DNA of 64,000 nucleotides from Rhizobium sp. R711 (GTDB lineage: Bacteria > Pseudomonadota > Alphaproteobacteria > Rhizobiales > Rhizobiaceae). Made by a program: the position numbers and the translations under genes. Under the pieces are notes generated by a model that worked only from the letters and a program-made list of their open reading frames with translations, did no database searches and had not been told where the DNA came from. Each line of letters opens with the position of its first letter. The stretch's first letter is position 1. Where the stretch lies: assembly GCF_002211365.1 (NCBI RefSeq), contig NZ_LOKZ01000023.1, forward strand, positions 186,001-250,000, read 5' to 3'. Of the stretch, positions 1-9,700 are shown one piece after another.

Positions 1-208
1 GCGGCGCGACGTCGCGACGGGCGCAGAGCAGATGATCGGCATTTCGGGCAAGGTCGAGAGTTGGGCTGGAGCGACGGGTTACGTCATCGCGCATGGCGAG
101 CGCTGGAAGGCTATTTCCGCCGATGCGCTTACCGCAGGGGACCCTGTCAGCGTAATTGCCCGCAACGGGCTGATGCTTAAGGTCGAAAGGCGCATCAACG
201 AGACTTAG
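1..208 (+). CDS. NfeD-like membrane protein, C-terminal part (partial)
   Basis: This is the last 68 residues of a gene that begins before the window; the frame is open from base 2 and ends with TAG at 206-208. The tail has a short beta-rich pattern (GISGKV, GYVI, GERWKAIS, GDPVSV, LKVERR) typical of the soluble OB-fold domain at the end of NfeD-family proteins. These are polytopic inner-membrane proteins usually encoded directly upstream of an SPFH/stomatin protein, as here (26 bases to the next start). In the family the pair is thought to organise membrane domains and proteolysis. The membrane segments lie outside the window, so the call rests on this tail and on the neighbour. Confidence 0.75.
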   Translation, partial: RRDVATGAEQMIGISGKVESWAGATGYVIAHGERWKAISADALTAGDPVSVIARNGLMLKVERRINET

Positions 209-233
209 CGGCTTGAAGGCAGGAGAAGACGTC

Positions 234-995
234 ATGGCTATGTTTGCAGATCTTGCGTTTTATCTTGTGGCGATCCTGATTTTGCTCGTCATCATTGCAT
301 CCGCGGTCAAGATCCTGCGGGAATACGAACGCGGCGTCGTTTTCACATTTGGCCGCTTTACCGGCGTCAAGGGACCCGGGTTGATACTCCTTGTGCCCTA
401 CGTCCAGCAGATGATACGGGTCGACTTGCGCACGCGCGTACTCGATGTCCCCAGCCAGGACGTTATCTCGCACGATAATGTATCGGTGCGCGTCAGCGCC
501 GTGATCTACTTCAGGGTCATCGATCCCGAGAAGTCGACGATACAGGTCGAAGACTTCATGATGGCCACAAGTCAGCTTGCCCAGACGACATTGCGCTCTG
601 TCCTTGGCAAGCACGACCTCGACGAGATGCTGGCAGAGCGCGACAGGCTCAACCTGGACATTCAAGAAATCCTTGACACGCAAACGGATGCCTGGGGCAT
701 CAAAGTTGCCACGGTCGAGATCAAACATGTCGATATCAACGAATCGATGATCCGTGCAATAGCGCGCCAAGCGGAAGCCGAACGCGAGCGCCGGGCAAAG
801 GTCATCAATGCCGAAGGTGAGCAGCAGGCGGCTGCAAAGCTCCTCGAAGCGGCCGAAATACTCGCCAAGCAGCCGGAGGCCATGCAACTTCGCTACTTAA
901 GCACCCTGAACGTCATCGCCAGCGAGAAGAACTCAACCGTCTTGTTCCCGTTTCCGATGGAACTCGGCAACCTCATGTCCGGCAAACCGAAATAA
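234..995 (+). CDS. SPFH/stomatin-prohibitin family membrane protein (slipin)
   Basis: A 253-residue slipin-type SPFH protein. It has one hydrophobic N-terminal segment (about residues 5-25, FYLVAILILLVIIAS) followed by the SPFH domain, with EYERGVVFTFGRF, KGPGLILLVPYVQ and the VDLRTRVLDVPSQ signature. A charged helical stretch (RAIARQAEAERERRAKVI) follows, and the C-terminal YLSTLNVIA is typical of slipins. The start was placed at ATG 234 because AGGAGA lies 8 bases upstream; an in-frame TTG at 213 would only prepend seven residues and has no such site. It probably forms oligomers at the inner membrane with the NfeD-like protein encoded just upstream. Confidence 0.88.
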   Translation: MAMFADLAFYLVAILILLVIIASAVKILREYERGVVFTFGRFTGVKGPGLILLVPYVQQMIRVDLRTRVLDVPSQDVISHDNVSVRVSAVIYFRVIDPEKSTIQVEDFMMATSQLAQTTLRSVLGKHDLDEMLAERDRLNLDIQEILDTQTDAWGIKVATVEIKHVDINESMIRAIARQAEAERERRAKVINAEGEQQAAAKLLEAAEILAKQPEAMQLRYLSTLNVIASEKNSTVLFPFPMELGNLMSGKPK

Positions 996-1085
996 TCAAT
1001 CGTTCAGGCGCGCCACTTATCATCCTCTGTGACGGTGATCTGCCGATAGCGTGCCGTCGAAATCAAGTGTGATAGTACGATGCGC

Positions 1086-1682
1086 TTAGCGGACCGCCTT
1101 GACGCCCTCGAGGATAAGGGTGGTGGCGATGTCGGCATATTCGTCGCGGCTGACCGGACCGCCTGGACGAAACCACATATAGACCCAGTTCATCATGCCG
1201 AAGAGCGACATGGTCACCGGCATCAGCAGCGGCTTGTTCGCATTGAGATCCGGGTTGATCTCGATGATGGTATTCGAAAACCGCTTGACGATCCGCCTTT
1301 CGATTTCCCGCAGCTCGTCGAGTTGTTCGCGGGAAAGCGCGCTGGTACCGTTCAGTTGCACCTTGTGCTCGTTGTCGGCGCCGCGATAATTTTCCAATAC
1401 CTGACGGACGAGGAGCCGCAATCTCTCCTGAGGAGAGACTGCGGGTTGATCTGCGGCAGCAACGGCAGCTTCCAACTCCTCGAGATGGTTGCGAATGATA
1501 TCGAAGATCAGGGCATCCTTGCTCGGATAATAATGATAAAGCAGGGCTTTAGAAACATTGCTGCGCGAGGCGATGTGAGCCATGGAGGCTTTCTCCATTC
1601 CCATCTCGGCAAAAACGGCAGCAGCGCTGCTGAGGAGGCTGCGTTGTTTCTCTTCAAAGTCGATCGCGCGCGTTCGTGCCAT
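1086..1682 (-). CDS. TetR family transcriptional regulator, probably of the phenylacetate genes
   Basis: A 198-residue TetR repressor. The N-terminal helix-turn-helix is clear (about residues 28-60: EKASMAHIASRSNVSKALLY then HYYPSKDALI), and the rest is an all-helical ligand domain with the hydrophobic MNWVYMWFRPGG stretch seen in regulators of acyl-CoA metabolism. It is downstream of and in the same orientation as paaG-paaI-paaK, 107 bases from paaK. TetR proteins called PaaR control phenylacetate genes in several proteobacteria by binding phenylacetyl-CoA. A matching palindrome stands upstream of paaG (4426-4441). That this protein binds that site is inferred from position and motif only. 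Confidence 0.85.
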   Translation of the reverse strand: MARTRAIDFEEKQRSLLSSAAAVFAEMGMEKASMAHIASRSNVSKALLYHYYPSKDALIFDIIRNHLEELEAAVAAADQPAVSPQERLRLLVRQVLENYRGADNEHKVQLNGTSALSREQLDELREIERRIVKRFSNTIIEINPDLNANKPLLMPVTMSLFGMMNWVYMWFRPGGPVSRDEYADIATTLILEGVKAVR

Positions 1683-1789
1683 ATGATCCTATGTTCCTGT
1701 TCTTCCTGCGCGCCCTCCACGCGACGAGATTGTGACAACATTTGAATAGGTGCTTCCCGGAATGATCGTCACGCCGGAACGAACCGCTT

Positions 1790-3100
1790 TTATTCCTTTG
1801 GTCGGTTGTCGACGACCCGTTTTGCCTTGCCTTCGGAGCGTGCGACTCCACCCGGATCGCGAATCTCGACCTTTGTGGTAACACCAACGACGCTCTTGAT
1901 GTAGTGGGCAAGGGATTTTGCCGAGGAGGCGCGCGCAATTTCGTCGGCTGCCTCAGACGTACATTCGACATGGACAGTCATCTGGTCCATGCGGCCGGAC
2001 CGGCTGAGCTCGATCTGGAAATGCGGCGCAAGCCCTCGACACTTCAGGATCTGCTCCTCGATCTGCGTCGGAAAGACGTTGACGCCGCGAAGGATCATCA
2101 TGTCGTCGCAGCGGCCGGTGATCTTTTCGATCCGCCGCATGGAGCGTGCCGTTCCAGGCAGCAGGCGCGTCAGATCGCGGGTGCGGTATCGGATGATTGG
2201 CAGGCCTTCCTTGGTCAGCGTGGTGAAGACCAGTTCGCCCATTTCGCCATCGGGAAGAACCGCACCGGTCGCCGGATCGATGATCTCCGGATAAAAGTGG
2301 TCTTCCCAGATATGCAGTCCGTCCTTGGTCTCGACGCACTCACTGGCAACACCGGGGCCCATCACTTCCGAGAGACCATAGATATCGACCGCATGCATGT
2401 CGAACGACTGCTCGATTTCCAGGCGCATTGCATTTGTCCAAGGCTCGGCGCCAAAGATACCGACCGCAAGCGAGCATTCGCGCGAATCAATTCCTTGCCT
2501 GCGGAACTCGTCCAGGATGGAGAGCATGTAGGAGGGGGTCACCATGATGATGCGCGGCCTGAAATCCTCAATCAAGGTGACCTGCCGCTCCGTCATGCCA
2601 CCCGACATCGGCACGACAGTACAGCCAAGCCGCTCGGCGCCATAATGAGCACCAAGGCCACCGGTGAAGAGCCCGTAGCCATAGGCGACATGCACCATAT
2701 CGCCGGGACGACCGCCGGCGGCCCGGATCGAGCGCGCCACCATGTCCGCCCAGGTGTCGATATCCTTTTGGGTATAACCGACGACGGTCGGCTTGCCTGT
2801 CGTGCCCGAAGACCCATGAATGCGAACCAGTTTTTCCCGCGGCACGGCAAACATCCCGAACGGATAGGTGTCGCGAAGATCCTTCTTCGTCGTGAAGGGG
2901 AATTTCGCCAGATCGGCCAGCGACTTCAGATCCGAGGGATGGACACCTGCCGCGTCAAGTCGCGCACGGTAAAAGCGTGAGTTCTCGTAGGCGTGGCGCA
3001 GCGACCATTTCATCCGCTCAAGCTGAAGCGCAGCAATCTCGTCGCGAGAGGCCGTCTCGATTGCGTCGAGATCGCCAGGGCGAGGTGATAGGTCTTCCAT
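1790..3100 (-). CDS. paaK: phenylacetate-CoA ligase
   Basis: A 436-residue enzyme that activates phenylacetate to phenylacetyl-CoA with ATP and CoA, the entry step of the aerobic phenylacetate pathway. Adenylation motifs are intact: the P-loop HGSSGTTGKP at about residues 95-104, YGLSEVMGPG, and YRTRDLT, with a C-terminal AMP-binding domain containing RGVNVFPTQIEEQI. The length is normal for PaaK. ATG 3100 is preceded by GGAGGAGA. It lies 30 bases downstream of paaI in a tight minus-strand operon. The ring-epoxidase genes paaABCDE and paaZ are not in the window, so the pathway must be completed elsewhere. Confidence 0.95.
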   Translation of the reverse strand: MEDLSPRPGDLDAIETASRDEIAALQLERMKWSLRHAYENSRFYRARLDAAGVHPSDLKSLADLAKFPFTTKKDLRDTYPFGMFAVPREKLVRIHGSSGTTGKPTVVGYTQKDIDTWADMVARSIRAAGGRPGDMVHVAYGYGLFTGGLGAHYGAERLGCTVVPMSGGMTERQVTLIEDFRPRIIMVTPSYMLSILDEFRRQGIDSRECSLAVGIFGAEPWTNAMRLEIEQSFDMHAVDIYGLSEVMGPGVASECVETKDGLHIWEDHFYPEIIDPATGAVLPDGEMGELVFTTLTKEGLPIIRYRTRDLTRLLPGTARSMRRIEKITGRCDDMMILRGVNVFPTQIEEQILKCRGLAPHFQIELSRSGRMDQMTVHVECTSEAADEIARASSAKSLAHYIKSVVGVTTKVEIRDPGGVARSEGKAKRVVDNRPKE

Positions 3101-3130
3101 GTCTGTCTCCTCCGAAACGAATGACCGGCT

Positions 3131-3580
3131 TCACGCCTTTTGCGGCAAAAGGGTGCCCTTGACGGTGCGCGAATGGCCACGAAATTCGGCTATGTGGTCG
3201 CCGTTCTGATTGGTCACGTTGACATCGTAGATGCCGCCGCGTCCGCGCCGTGAGACCTCGCGCGCGCAAGCTGTCAACCGGTCCTCGGCAAGGGCCGGTG
3301 CGATATAGGTTACCGAGCAATGCTGCCCTACTGTCCGCTGGTTGTAGGTGTTGCAGGCAAAGGCGAAGGCGGAGTCGGCCAGCGTAAAGACATAGCCGCC
3401 ATGGCAGCTTCCGTGACCGTTGGTCATCTGCGGCTTGACGACCATGGAGATGACAGCCATTCCGGGCGCCACGCGCTCCATGACCATGCCGAGGTGACGG
3501 CTGGCATTATCCTCGCGCCACATGGCATCCGCGCAGGCATTGGCAAGCTCCTGCGCTGTCTGAACGAACCTGTCGCTCAT
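3131..3580 (-). CDS. paaI: hydroxyphenylacetyl-CoA thioesterase PaaI
   Basis: A 149-residue hotdog-fold thioesterase. The diagnostic motif HGSCHGGYVFTLADSAFAFA is at about residues 56-75, with the Asp used in catalysis by PaaI enzymes (Asp69 here). PaaI hydrolyses CoA thioesters that would otherwise stall the phenylacetate pathway, rescuing CoA. Its ATG overlaps the paaG stop codon by four bases (3577-3580), so the two are translationally coupled. Length and motif match the family well. Confidence 0.93.
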   Translation of the reverse strand: MSDRFVQTAQELANACADAMWREDNASRHLGMVMERVAPGMAVISMVVKPQMTNGHGSCHGGYVFTLADSAFAFACNTYNQRTVGQHCSVTYIAPALAEDRLTACAREVSRRGRGGIYDVNVTNQNGDHIAEFRGHSRTVKGTLLPQKA

Positions 3581-4371
3581 TGTCCCTTGAACTCCGGCTT
3601 GCGCTTTTCCAGGAACGCGACCACGCCCTCGGCGTAGTCGGCGCTGCGTCCCGCCTCGCGCTGCAGATCGCGTTCAAGCTCAAGCTGCTCATCAAGGGAG
3701 TTGGTCGCCGCAGCCTGGATGGCACGCTTGGTCATGCCGAGGCCCATTGTCGGTCCGGCTGCGAGTTTCATGGCAAGATCCTTGGCCTCGTCAAGAAGTG
3801 CAGCATCGTCGACCATCTTCCAGATCAGGCCCCAGCTTGCCGCCGTTTCGGCATCCAGAGGCTCGCCTGTCATGGCCAGCGCCTTGGCGCGCGCTTCACC
3901 AAGCAGCCGGGGCAGGCTCCAGGTGCCGCCGGAATCAGGCACCAGACCGATCCTGGCGAAGGCCTGAATGAACTGCGCCGAGCGCGCGGCCAATGTGATA
4001 TCGCAAGCAAGCGCGAGATTGGCGCCAGCCCCTGCAGCAACGCCGTTGACGGCACAGACGACCGGTTTTTCGAGGGTCCTGATCAGACGGATTAGCGGGT
4101 TGTAAAAAAGCTCGATCGTGCGTCCAAGGTCCGGCGCCGTCCCATCCTTGCGCGGATCGCGGTCGCCCAAATCCTGTCCGGCACAGAAGCCACGCCCGGC
4201 ACCGGTCAGAAGCAGAGCCCGCACGGATGCATCCTGATGAGCGCGTTGGAAACCGGCGCGCAATGCCAGATGCATCTCTTCGTTGAAGGCATTGAGCTTG
4301 TCGGGACGGTTGAGGGTCAGCGTAAGGACGCCGTCGGCAAACGCCGATAGGATGGTGTCAGATTCCAACAT
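3577..4371 (-). CDS. paaG: 2-(1,2-epoxy-1,2-dihydrophenyl)acetyl-CoA isomerase
   Basis: A 264-residue crotonase-fold enzyme. In the phenylacetate pathway PaaG converts the ring-1,2-epoxide of phenylacetyl-CoA to the oxepin. Visible motifs are GAGRGFCAGQDLGDR (CoA and oxyanion pocket), VNGVAAGAGANLALACD (second oxyanion residue) and GLVPDSGGTWSLPRL, whose Asp occupies the usual catalytic position in isomerase-type members. The start is ATG 4371, preceded by GGAGGAAAC; a longer reading from 4422 would run through the operator at 4426-4441 and is unlikely. First gene of the paaG-paaI-paaK operon. Confidence 0.93.
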   Translation of the reverse strand: MLESDTILSAFADGVLTLTLNRPDKLNAFNEEMHLALRAGFQRAHQDASVRALLLTGAGRGFCAGQDLGDRDPRKDGTAPDLGRTIELFYNPLIRLIRTLEKPVVCAVNGVAAGAGANLALACDITLAARSAQFIQAFARIGLVPDSGGTWSLPRLLGEARAKALAMTGEPLDAETAASWGLIWKMVDDAALLDEAKDLAMKLAAGPTMGLGMTKRAIQAAATNSLDEQLELERDLQREAGRSADYAEGVVAFLEKRKPEFKGQ

Positions 4372-4425
4372 GTTTCCTCCAGTTCCGCCAGGATCGGGCG
4401 GTTCACGAAAAAACTCTTGCATAAA

Positions 4426-4441
4426 CCGACCGGCCGGTCAA
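4426..4441. promoter_or_regulatory. palindromic operator, likely for the TetR-type phenylacetate regulator
   Basis: The 12-base perfect palindrome GACCGGCCGGTC (4428-4439) sits inside CCGACCGGCCGGTCAA, with AT-rich flanks, 55 bases before the paaG start and in the intergenic region shared with the divergent gene at 4589. This form (ACCGACCG..CGGT) resembles sites described for TetR-family PaaR repressors. The site could control both directions. Binding by the TetR protein at 1086-1682 is inferred. Confidence 0.65.
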
Positions 4442-4472
4442 TTATAAATCCACAGCTTGAGAGGAACGTGAG

Positions 4473-4571
4473 ATGGATGGCCTTTTTGACTTCCGCCCAA
4501 AGGCGGCTGGCCGCATGGAACCGGGGCCAGCCCAGGTCCTGAGCGCCGATTGGGGCATTCGCGAAGCCTAG
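4473..4571 (+). CDS. small ORF of 32 codons upstream of the bifunctional hydratase/dehydrogenase
   Basis: ATG 4473 is preceded by GAGAGGAACGTGAG, a good ribosome binding site. The reading frame encodes 32 residues (starting MDGLFDFRPKAAG, ending GIREA) and stops 17 bases before ATG 4589. It lies between the palindromic operator and the next gene, so it could be a leader peptide coupling translation, or a remnant of a larger gene. I do not recognise the peptide. That it is expressed is uncertain. Confidence 0.3.
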   Translation: MDGLFDFRPKAAGRMEPGPAQVLSADWGIREA

Positions 4572-4588
4572 CTGGGATAGGATATTTC

Positions 4589-6649
4589 ATGGCCGTGACC
4601 ATCGAATTCAAAAGCGATATTGCCGTCGTCACCGTTGACAACCCGCCCGTGAACGCCTTGTCGCAGTCGGTGCGGCAAGATTTGTGGAAGGCAGTTGAGA
4701 GGCTGGACGCCGAGCCCTCGGTGCGGGCAGTGGTGCTGATCTGCGAGGGGCGGACATTCATGGCCGGTGCTGATGTCAACGAATTCGGCAAGCCGCCTCT
4801 ACCCCCTCACCTTCCCGATCTCATCGCTCGTATCGAAACAGCGACCAAACCATGGATAGCGGCAATTCATGGCAGCGCGCTCGGGGGCGGGTTCGAGGTG
4901 GCGCTCGGCTGCCGCTTCCGGATAGCCGTGTCATCGGCAAGCGTTGGTCTGCCCGAAGTCCGGCTCGGCATCGTTCCGGGGGCTGGGGGTAGTGTGCGCC
5001 TGCCGCGGCTGATTGGACCGGCGCTGGCAACGGACATGGTTACAACAGGCACACCGGTGACAGCGGCAAAGGCCCGATCGCAGGGGTTGATCGACGCCAT
5101 CATCGAGGGTGATCTGGAAACGGGCGCGATCGATTTTGCGCGCGCTGCCGTGGATCAGTGTCTTCCGCTTCCACTGCGCCAACGAAGCGTGCCAGTCGTT
5201 GACGCGACATTCTGGGAAGCAACCGAGAAGGCCGTTGCCAGTCGCGCAAAGCGCGAGGATGCGCCACTTCGGGCTCTTGCCTGTGTGCGTAAGGCGGCAG
5301 AGTCCGATTTCGACACCGCAATGGCCTTTGAGCGCCGGACGTTTCTTGAACTGCGCAGCTCACCCCAGGCTTCCGCCTTGCGCCATGTCTACTTTGCTGA
5401 GCGTAGCGCGACACGGCCTCCCGAGCTTGCTGGTATCGAACCGCGCCCGATCCGTTCTGCCGCCGTCGTCGGCGGCGGCACCATGGGCGCAGGAATTGCC
5501 GCAGCCCTTCGCGATGCGGGCCTGCCGGTTACGCTCGTAGAACGCGACGAAGTGGCGGTCGAGCGGGGGCTATCGAACCTGCGTTCGATTTTTGAAAGCG
5601 CCGTCAAGCGCGGCAGAACGACGTCCGAAACGGCGGCTGAACGTCTATCCGGTATCATCGGCACGACCGACTACGGGGTTCTTGCTCGGGTGGACATCGT
5701 CATCGAAGCGGTGTTCGAAGATCTCGATGTGAAGCGTGAAGTCTTCGGCAAGCTTTCCACGATCTGCCGTTCCGATGCCGTGCTCGCAACGAACACCTCC
5801 TACCTTAATCCCGAACAGATTTCGGCCGGCATCAAGCACCCGGAGCGCTTTGTCGGGCTGCATTTCTTCAGCCCGGCTCATGCCATGAAGCTGCTGGAGA
5901 TCGTCCCGACAGCTCAAACCTCTCCAGCTACAGTTGCGACGGGTTTCGCGCTCGCCCGCATGCTCAAGAAGATTCCGGTGCGCGCCGGCATTTGTGATGG
6001 CTTTATTGGCAACCGGATCCTGAAGGTCACCCGCGCCCAGGCCGAACGCCTGTTGCTGGCAGGCGCGACACCTTGGGCGGTCGATACGGCCATGCGTGCG
6101 CTTGGCCTTCCGATGGGACCATTCGAGGCACAGGACCTCGGCGGCCTCGACATTGCCGCTTTCCAACGCAGGGCGGCGCGCGTCCGCGGCGAGACCCCGT
6201 TCGCGCCGATCGCCGACCGGCTTTGCGCGCTGGGACGCTTCGGTCAAAAAAGCGGTGGCGGCTGGTACGATTACGCAAAGGGCGACAAGCGCACGCCTCG
6301 ACCCTCGGAAATCGTCGCCGGCATTATTGCCGAGGAAGCCCGGGAAACGTCGCAGCGAAAGTGGGATGAAGCCAGCATCATCGACTGCATTGCCCTGCCG
6401 ATGGTCAACGAGGCCACGAAGATCCTGCATGAGAAGATCGCGCTACGAGCTGAGGACATCGACCTCGTGGAAATCCATGGATATGGCTTCCCGCGATGGC
6501 GCGGTGGTCTGATGCATTATGCTGAAGAGCGCGGCATTGCTGGCGTCGTTGCCGCACTTGAAAGACTGGTTGCCGAAGGCCTCGCCGAGGACCCGTCTGA
6601 TCTGCTGCGCCGGAGCGCAGAAAGTGGTCAATTCGTGTCCAGGGACTAA
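4589..6649 (+). CDS. bifunctional enoyl-CoA hydratase / 3-hydroxyacyl-CoA dehydrogenase
   Basis: A 686-residue fusion of the kind used in beta-oxidation. The N-terminal crotonase domain (about 1-190) has HGSALGGGFEVALGC and LPEVRLGIVPGAGG, with both Glu residues expected for hydratase activity. A Rossmann domain follows (about 285-470: VVGGGTMGAGIAAAL), with LHFFSPAHAMKLLEIVP holding the catalytic His, then two C-terminal dehydrogenase domains (DGFIGNRI, LGLPMGPFEAQDLGG, GFPRWRGGLMHYAE). ATG 4589 is preceded by GGGATAGG. It is divergent from paaGIK across a shared operator, so it probably carries out the beta-oxidation-like steps of phenylacetate breakdown, but a general fatty-acid role is possible. 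Confidence 0.9.
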   Translation: MAVTIEFKSDIAVVTVDNPPVNALSQSVRQDLWKAVERLDAEPSVRAVVLICEGRTFMAGADVNEFGKPPLPPHLPDLIARIETATKPWIAAIHGSALGGGFEVALGCRFRIAVSSASVGLPEVRLGIVPGAGGSVRLPRLIGPALATDMVTTGTPVTAAKARSQGLIDAIIEGDLETGAIDFARAAVDQCLPLPLRQRSVPVVDATFWEATEKAVASRAKREDAPLRALACVRKAAESDFDTAMAFERRTFLELRSSPQASALRHVYFAERSATRPPELAGIEPRPIRSAAVVGGGTMGAGIAAALRDAGLPVTLVERDEVAVERGLSNLRSIFESAVKRGRTTSETAAERLSGIIGTTDYGVLARVDIVIEAVFEDLDVKREVFGKLSTICRSDAVLATNTSYLNPEQISAGIKHPERFVGLHFFSPAHAMKLLEIVPTAQTSPATVATGFALARMLKKIPVRAGICDGFIGNRILKVTRAQAERLLLAGATPWAVDTAMRALGLPMGPFEAQDLGGLDIAAFQRRAARVRGETPFAPIADRLCALGRFGQKSGGGWYDYAKGDKRTPRPSEIVAGIIAEEARETSQRKWDEASIIDCIALPMVNEATKILHEKIALRAEDIDLVEIHGYGFPRWRGGLMHYAEERGIAGVVAALERLVAEGLAEDPSDLLRRSAESGQFVSRD

Positions 6650-6729
6650 TGCCAAGGGACTATCCGCCTGGCCGGTTTTCGGACGGCTGGCGCTATTGCC
6701 CAACGACACGCATGAGATCCGTTGGCCTG

Positions 6730-9700
6730 TCACGGCAAAGACGTGCCGAAGCCACCGGCAGTCGGCGTCGTAACGGTTACCGCTTCCCCCGCTTCCAAGA
6801 TTGTTTGATCGCTTGCCCTTAATGTATCAACACGACCATCCAGACGTCGAACCGTTGTGGATCCGGCTTCTCCGTCGTGACCACCATTGCAGCCCTTGGG
6901 CGGCCGGTTGCGGTGAGACGACAGGATTGCGCATTCCATACGTTCGAGAAAACGGATCGTTCGTTTTGTGCCATCGCCTGCGTTCCATTTTCCCCGCCCT
7001 CCCGAGCCTTCCCTGATATGAAAGTCTTCGAGCAGGACCGGGAAACGAAGCTCAAGTACTTCAGGATCCGTTAGCCGGGAATTGGTCATGTGGGTATGAA
7101 CACCGGACGTCCCGGCAAAGGCGCGACCGCTGTTCATCTTTCCTGCCGGAGATCCCGAGCAGATCGTCTCGTAATATTGGTAGCGATCATTGCCGAAGGT
7201 CAGATTGTTCATTGTTCCCTGGGCGTTGGCCATTGCTCCCATCGCCCCGAAAAGCGCGTTCGTGACGTGCTGCGAGGTCTCGACATTGCCGGCCACGACA
7301 GCGGCGGGATAGGCGGGCTTCAACATGCAGCCGTCCGGAACGACGATTCGGATAGGTCTGAGGCAGCCAGCATTCATCGGGATATTATCCTCGACCATCA
7401 CGCGAAAAGCGTAAAGCACGGCGGCTCGTGTTACGGGTTCCGGAGCATTGAAATTGTTCTTCTCGACTTTTGATGTACCGGTGAAATCGACCGTCGCCTC
7501 GCGCTTATCTCGGTCGATCGTAATCCTGACCTTGATGGTCTGGCCCGTGTCGGTCGGATAGTTGTATTCAGAAGCATCAGGAAGGCGTTCGAGGACGCGG
7601 CGCACGCTCTCTGCGGCGTTATCCTGGACATGGCCCATATATGCCTCAACGACGGAAAGCCCGAAATGAGCAACCATCTTGCGCAGTTCTGCCACACCCT
7701 TCTCGTTCGAGGCAATCTGCGCCTTGATGTCACCGATGTTCTGATGCGGATTGCGGGCGGGATAGGGATGTCTGGTCAAGAGATCGTGTAACTGCCTCTC
7801 GCGAAACTCACCGCGATCGACGAGTTTGAAGTTGTCGAAAAGAATTCCCTCCTCCTCGACCGTCGTCGCAAGTGGTGTCATGGACCCAGGCGCGGTTCCC
7901 CCGATGTCGGCATGGTGCCCACGCGACGCGACATAAAACAGAATGTTGCGTCCTATCTCATCGAAAACAGGCGTCACAACCGTAATGTCAGGCAGGTGAG
8001 TGCCGCCATTGTAAGGCGCATTCAACGCGAAAACATCGCCGGGACGAATGCAGCCCCGGTTCAAATGGATAATCGCCTCGACCGAACGGTCCATTGAGCC
8101 AAGATGCACCGGCATGTGCGGAGCGTTGGCCACCAGCGCCCCGGTACGATCAAAGACCGCGCAAGAGAAATCGAGGCGCTCCTTTATGTTCACGGAATAG
8201 GCGGTATTCTGCAGCGTTACGCCCATCTGCTCGGCGATCGACATGAAGAGATTGTTGAATACCTCCAGCATGATCGGATCCGCATTCGTTCCCAGCGCCG
8301 CGGCGTTTTGTTTCTTCTCGGTCCTTTTCAGCAGCACGTGATCCTTGCACGTGATCTCTGCTTGCCAACCCGGCTCTACGACAATCGTCTGATTGGCTTC
8401 AATGATCAGCCCCGGGCCTGTGATCGACGCTCCAGGCGACAGATCGGCTCGTCGGAAAACACCCGCGTCCTGCCATGCCCCCTCAACGAAGATGTTCCGG
8501 GTTTCGCGCGGAGCAGCAACTCGGCGGTCCATTGTTCGGTCACTCTCGCCGTAGGTGGCACTGCTTCTGTCAGTGCCTTCGACGCAAACGGAGTCGACGA
8601 CAATTTGCTTTGCGTCATAGATAAAACCGAACTGCGCCTTATGAGCGCGTTCAAAATTGCTCCGTACCCTATCAACCAATCCATCTGCGAAGTTCACCGG
8701 CAGCGTCGTATCGGTTCCGTCGTAGCGTATGTGCAAAACAGACCTGAAATCGATTGCGTTTCTTGCAACGCCTTGAGCGATTAATTCCCCAGCGACCTCA
8801 TGGCTAAGGGAAGCAACCAAGTCGTCAATCGCGGGCTTGGCCTGATCGGACAACGGCTGCAGGAATGCCTGTTGGCGAGAGGCAAACACCGAAGAAAGGC
8901 CCATACCATAGGCTGACAAGAGGCCGGAATACGGATGGATGAGCACGGCCTGCATGCCGAGCGCGTCGGCAACGAGACAGGCATGTTGGCCACCGGCACC
9001 GCCGAAGCAGTTCAGCAGGTAGCCAGTGACGTCGTAGCCACGCTGGACCGAAATCTTTTTGATCGCATTCGCCATGTTTTCGACAGCGATCCTGATGAAG
9101 CCCTCAGCCACGCTTTCCGGCGTATGTTCGCCGCCGGCCTTGGCGGCAAGTATCTGAAATTTCTGACGGACAATGGCAGCATCGAGTGGCTCGTCCTGGT
9201 TCGGGCCAAAGATCGACGGAAATAGATCCGGCTGCAGCTTTCCTAACATGACGTTTGCGTCGGTCACCGCCAAGCCGCCGCCCCGGCGATAACAGGCCGG
9301 TCCCGGATTGGCGCCAGCAGAGTCCGGGCCGACACGAAAACGACCCGCCTCGAAGTGAAGGATCGAGCCGCCGCCGGCCGCGACCGTATGGATCCGCATC
9401 ATCGGCGCGCGCACCCGCACGCCCGCAACTTCGGTATCAAACGCGCGCTCGTATTCGCCGTCATAGTGGGCCACGTCAGTTGAGGTGCCGCCCATATCGA
9501 AACCGATTACTTTGTCGAAACCGGCAAGTTTTGCGGTTTCCACCATGCCGACCACGCCGCCCGCAGGACCCGACAGAAGCGCGTCTTTGCCCTGAAACAG
9601 GTCAGCGGCAGTCAATCCGCCGGATGACATCATGAACTTCAGTCGCGGCGCACGGTCGGTGGATTTGCCGATCCCGAGCTCCGCACCAACCTGCTGTACA

